The notes beneath the pieces were generated by a model. That model worked only from the letters and a program-made list of their open reading frames with translations, had not been told where the DNA came from and did not search any database. Positions 63,510-64,000 of a stretch of 64,000 nucleotides of DNA are shown here, piece by piece. The stretch covers positions 1 through 64,000 of the IMG/VR virus record IMGVR_UViG_3300045135_000898. One strand, 5' to 3'. The position numbers were made by a program, and so were the translations under genes. Each line of letters begins with the position of its first letter. The first letter of the stretch is position 1. Origin of the DNA: a virus.

Positions 63510-64000
63510 TAACCAAGTTCTCCAAAGAACAACTCAAGACCTTCTGGGTTGCTCTTATCTTCTTTCTTTTCGTATTTAGCGAATTCTTTAATTACACGGT
63601 CTTGGTCGTGTACTCGTTCAATGCGTGATCTCAATTCATCGACAAATGCGTATTCATCACCTGCTTCATATCCATTTTCATCTTGGACTGTAAAGAAGTC
63701 TTCGTATCCACCTTTCTCAATGAATTTAAATTTTACGTCCTGCTGTTTCTTTTCCTTTTGGATTCGACGTAAGAACGCGTAATATGAGATCTGCGTAAAA
63801 TACGCAAATGCATTTGGTAGACCAGTACGAGTTGCCTTCTCAATGTCATAGTTCATGATTGCCTTAAGACTATTTTCAACAGCATCCATCACCATCTCTT
63901 CACGGTATGTGTACCTAATGAAGTTAGACTTGTATGATAGACCTTCTGCAATCTTAAGAAAACACTCAGCTATGTAATCTGGAATGATAGGAACAACTTC
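63509..64000 (-). CDS. 55: Late sigma factor (gp55), N-terminus cut by window edge
   Basis: Visible residues run from EVVPIIPDYIAECFLKIAEG through GLELFFGELG. The region with FAYFTQISYYAFLRRIQKEK matches T4 gp55 [20 protein letters not shown]. The C-terminus GLELFFG is the type of tail by which T4 gp55 binds gp45. It recognises the TATAAATA late promoters listed here. The open frame continues unbroken off the right edge, so the true start is outside the window. Confidence 0.92.
   Translation of the reverse strand, partial: EVVPIIPDYIAECFLKIAEGLSYKSNFIRYTYREEMVMDAVENSLKAIMNYDIEKATRTGLPNAFAYFTQISYYAFLRRIQKEKKQQDVKFKFIEKGGYEDFFTVQDENGYEAGDEYAFVDELRSRIERVHDQDRVIKEFAKYEKKEDKSNPEGLELFFGELG

Noticed and set aside
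1-64000. CRISPR arrays, integrase or insertion sequences
   Set aside because: No regularly spaced direct repeats, no integrase, recombinase or transposase motif, and no att-like duplications were seen.

Overview
The window is the replication, nucleotide-metabolism and accessory part of a T4-type myovirus genome, probably from a marine gammaproteobacterial host such as Vibrio or a relative; the host is inferred and not proven by the sequence. The T4 core genes are recognisable by motif and order: gp52, gp39, RNase H, NrdC/NrdB/NrdA, gp41, UvsX, dCMP hydroxymethylase (gp42), dCMP deaminase, DNA ligase, gp43, RegA, gp62, gp44, gp45, DexA, gp46, gp47 and the late sigma factor gp55. PhoH, a ClpP-like protease, ThyX and a CobS/CobT-like pair are typical of marine T4 relatives. 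No capsid or tail gene is present.

Layout (nearly everything is on the minus strand, so transcription runs right to left): 1-1 kb small early genes; 1.1-3.0 kb five-gene-sized non-coding stretch with tRNA-Met, tRNA-Cys and a tandem series of long-stem structured RNAs under its own early promoter; 3-6.8 kb small genes, a sugar-nucleotide epimerase and an ADP-ribosyltransferase-like protein; 6.9-10.4 kb tRNA-Leu and topoisomerase; 10.5 kb one plus-strand late gene; 10.9-21.4 kb ClpP-like protease, RecB-like exonuclease, PhoH, RNase H and ribonucleotide reductase; 21.5-30.3 kb late block with a spanin pair and a set of proteins sharing a T4 internal-protein-like capsid targeting N-terminus; 30.4-35.8 kb SprT-like peptidase, ThyX, helicase, UvsX; 36-42.2 kb a putative DNA-sugar modification cluster (C5-methyltransferase homologue, glycosyltransferase, HAD phosphatase, nucleotidyltransferase-kinase fusion, dCMP deaminase, gp42); 42-49 kb primase-like protein, NTP pyrophosphatases, ligase, DNA polymerase; 49-56 kb small late genes, Hsp20, GroES-like protein, RegA, clamp loader, two tRNAs, DsbA-like protein, clamp; 56.6-64 kb CobS/CobT-like pair, gp46, gp47, gp55.

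Regulation is unusually legible. Twenty-four early promoters on the minus strand share TTTACA-17-TATAAT with an A/T-rich upstream tract and a similar leader, and several sit inside perfect inverted repeats, like the promoter early stem-loop cassettes of T4-type phages. A twenty-fifth, equally good promoter points the opposite way at 21469-21497 into the spanin and late block. T4 late promoters (TATAAATA) precede the single plus-strand gene, the ADP-ribosyltransferase-like gene, the internal-protein block and several genes near 50-52 kb. Together the genes make hydroxymethyl-dCMP, replicate and sugar-modify the DNA, and load the clamp that also drives late transcription by gp55; a shared C-terminal clamp-binding-like motif on the polymerase, gp55, glycosyltransferase and two small proteins ties these together.
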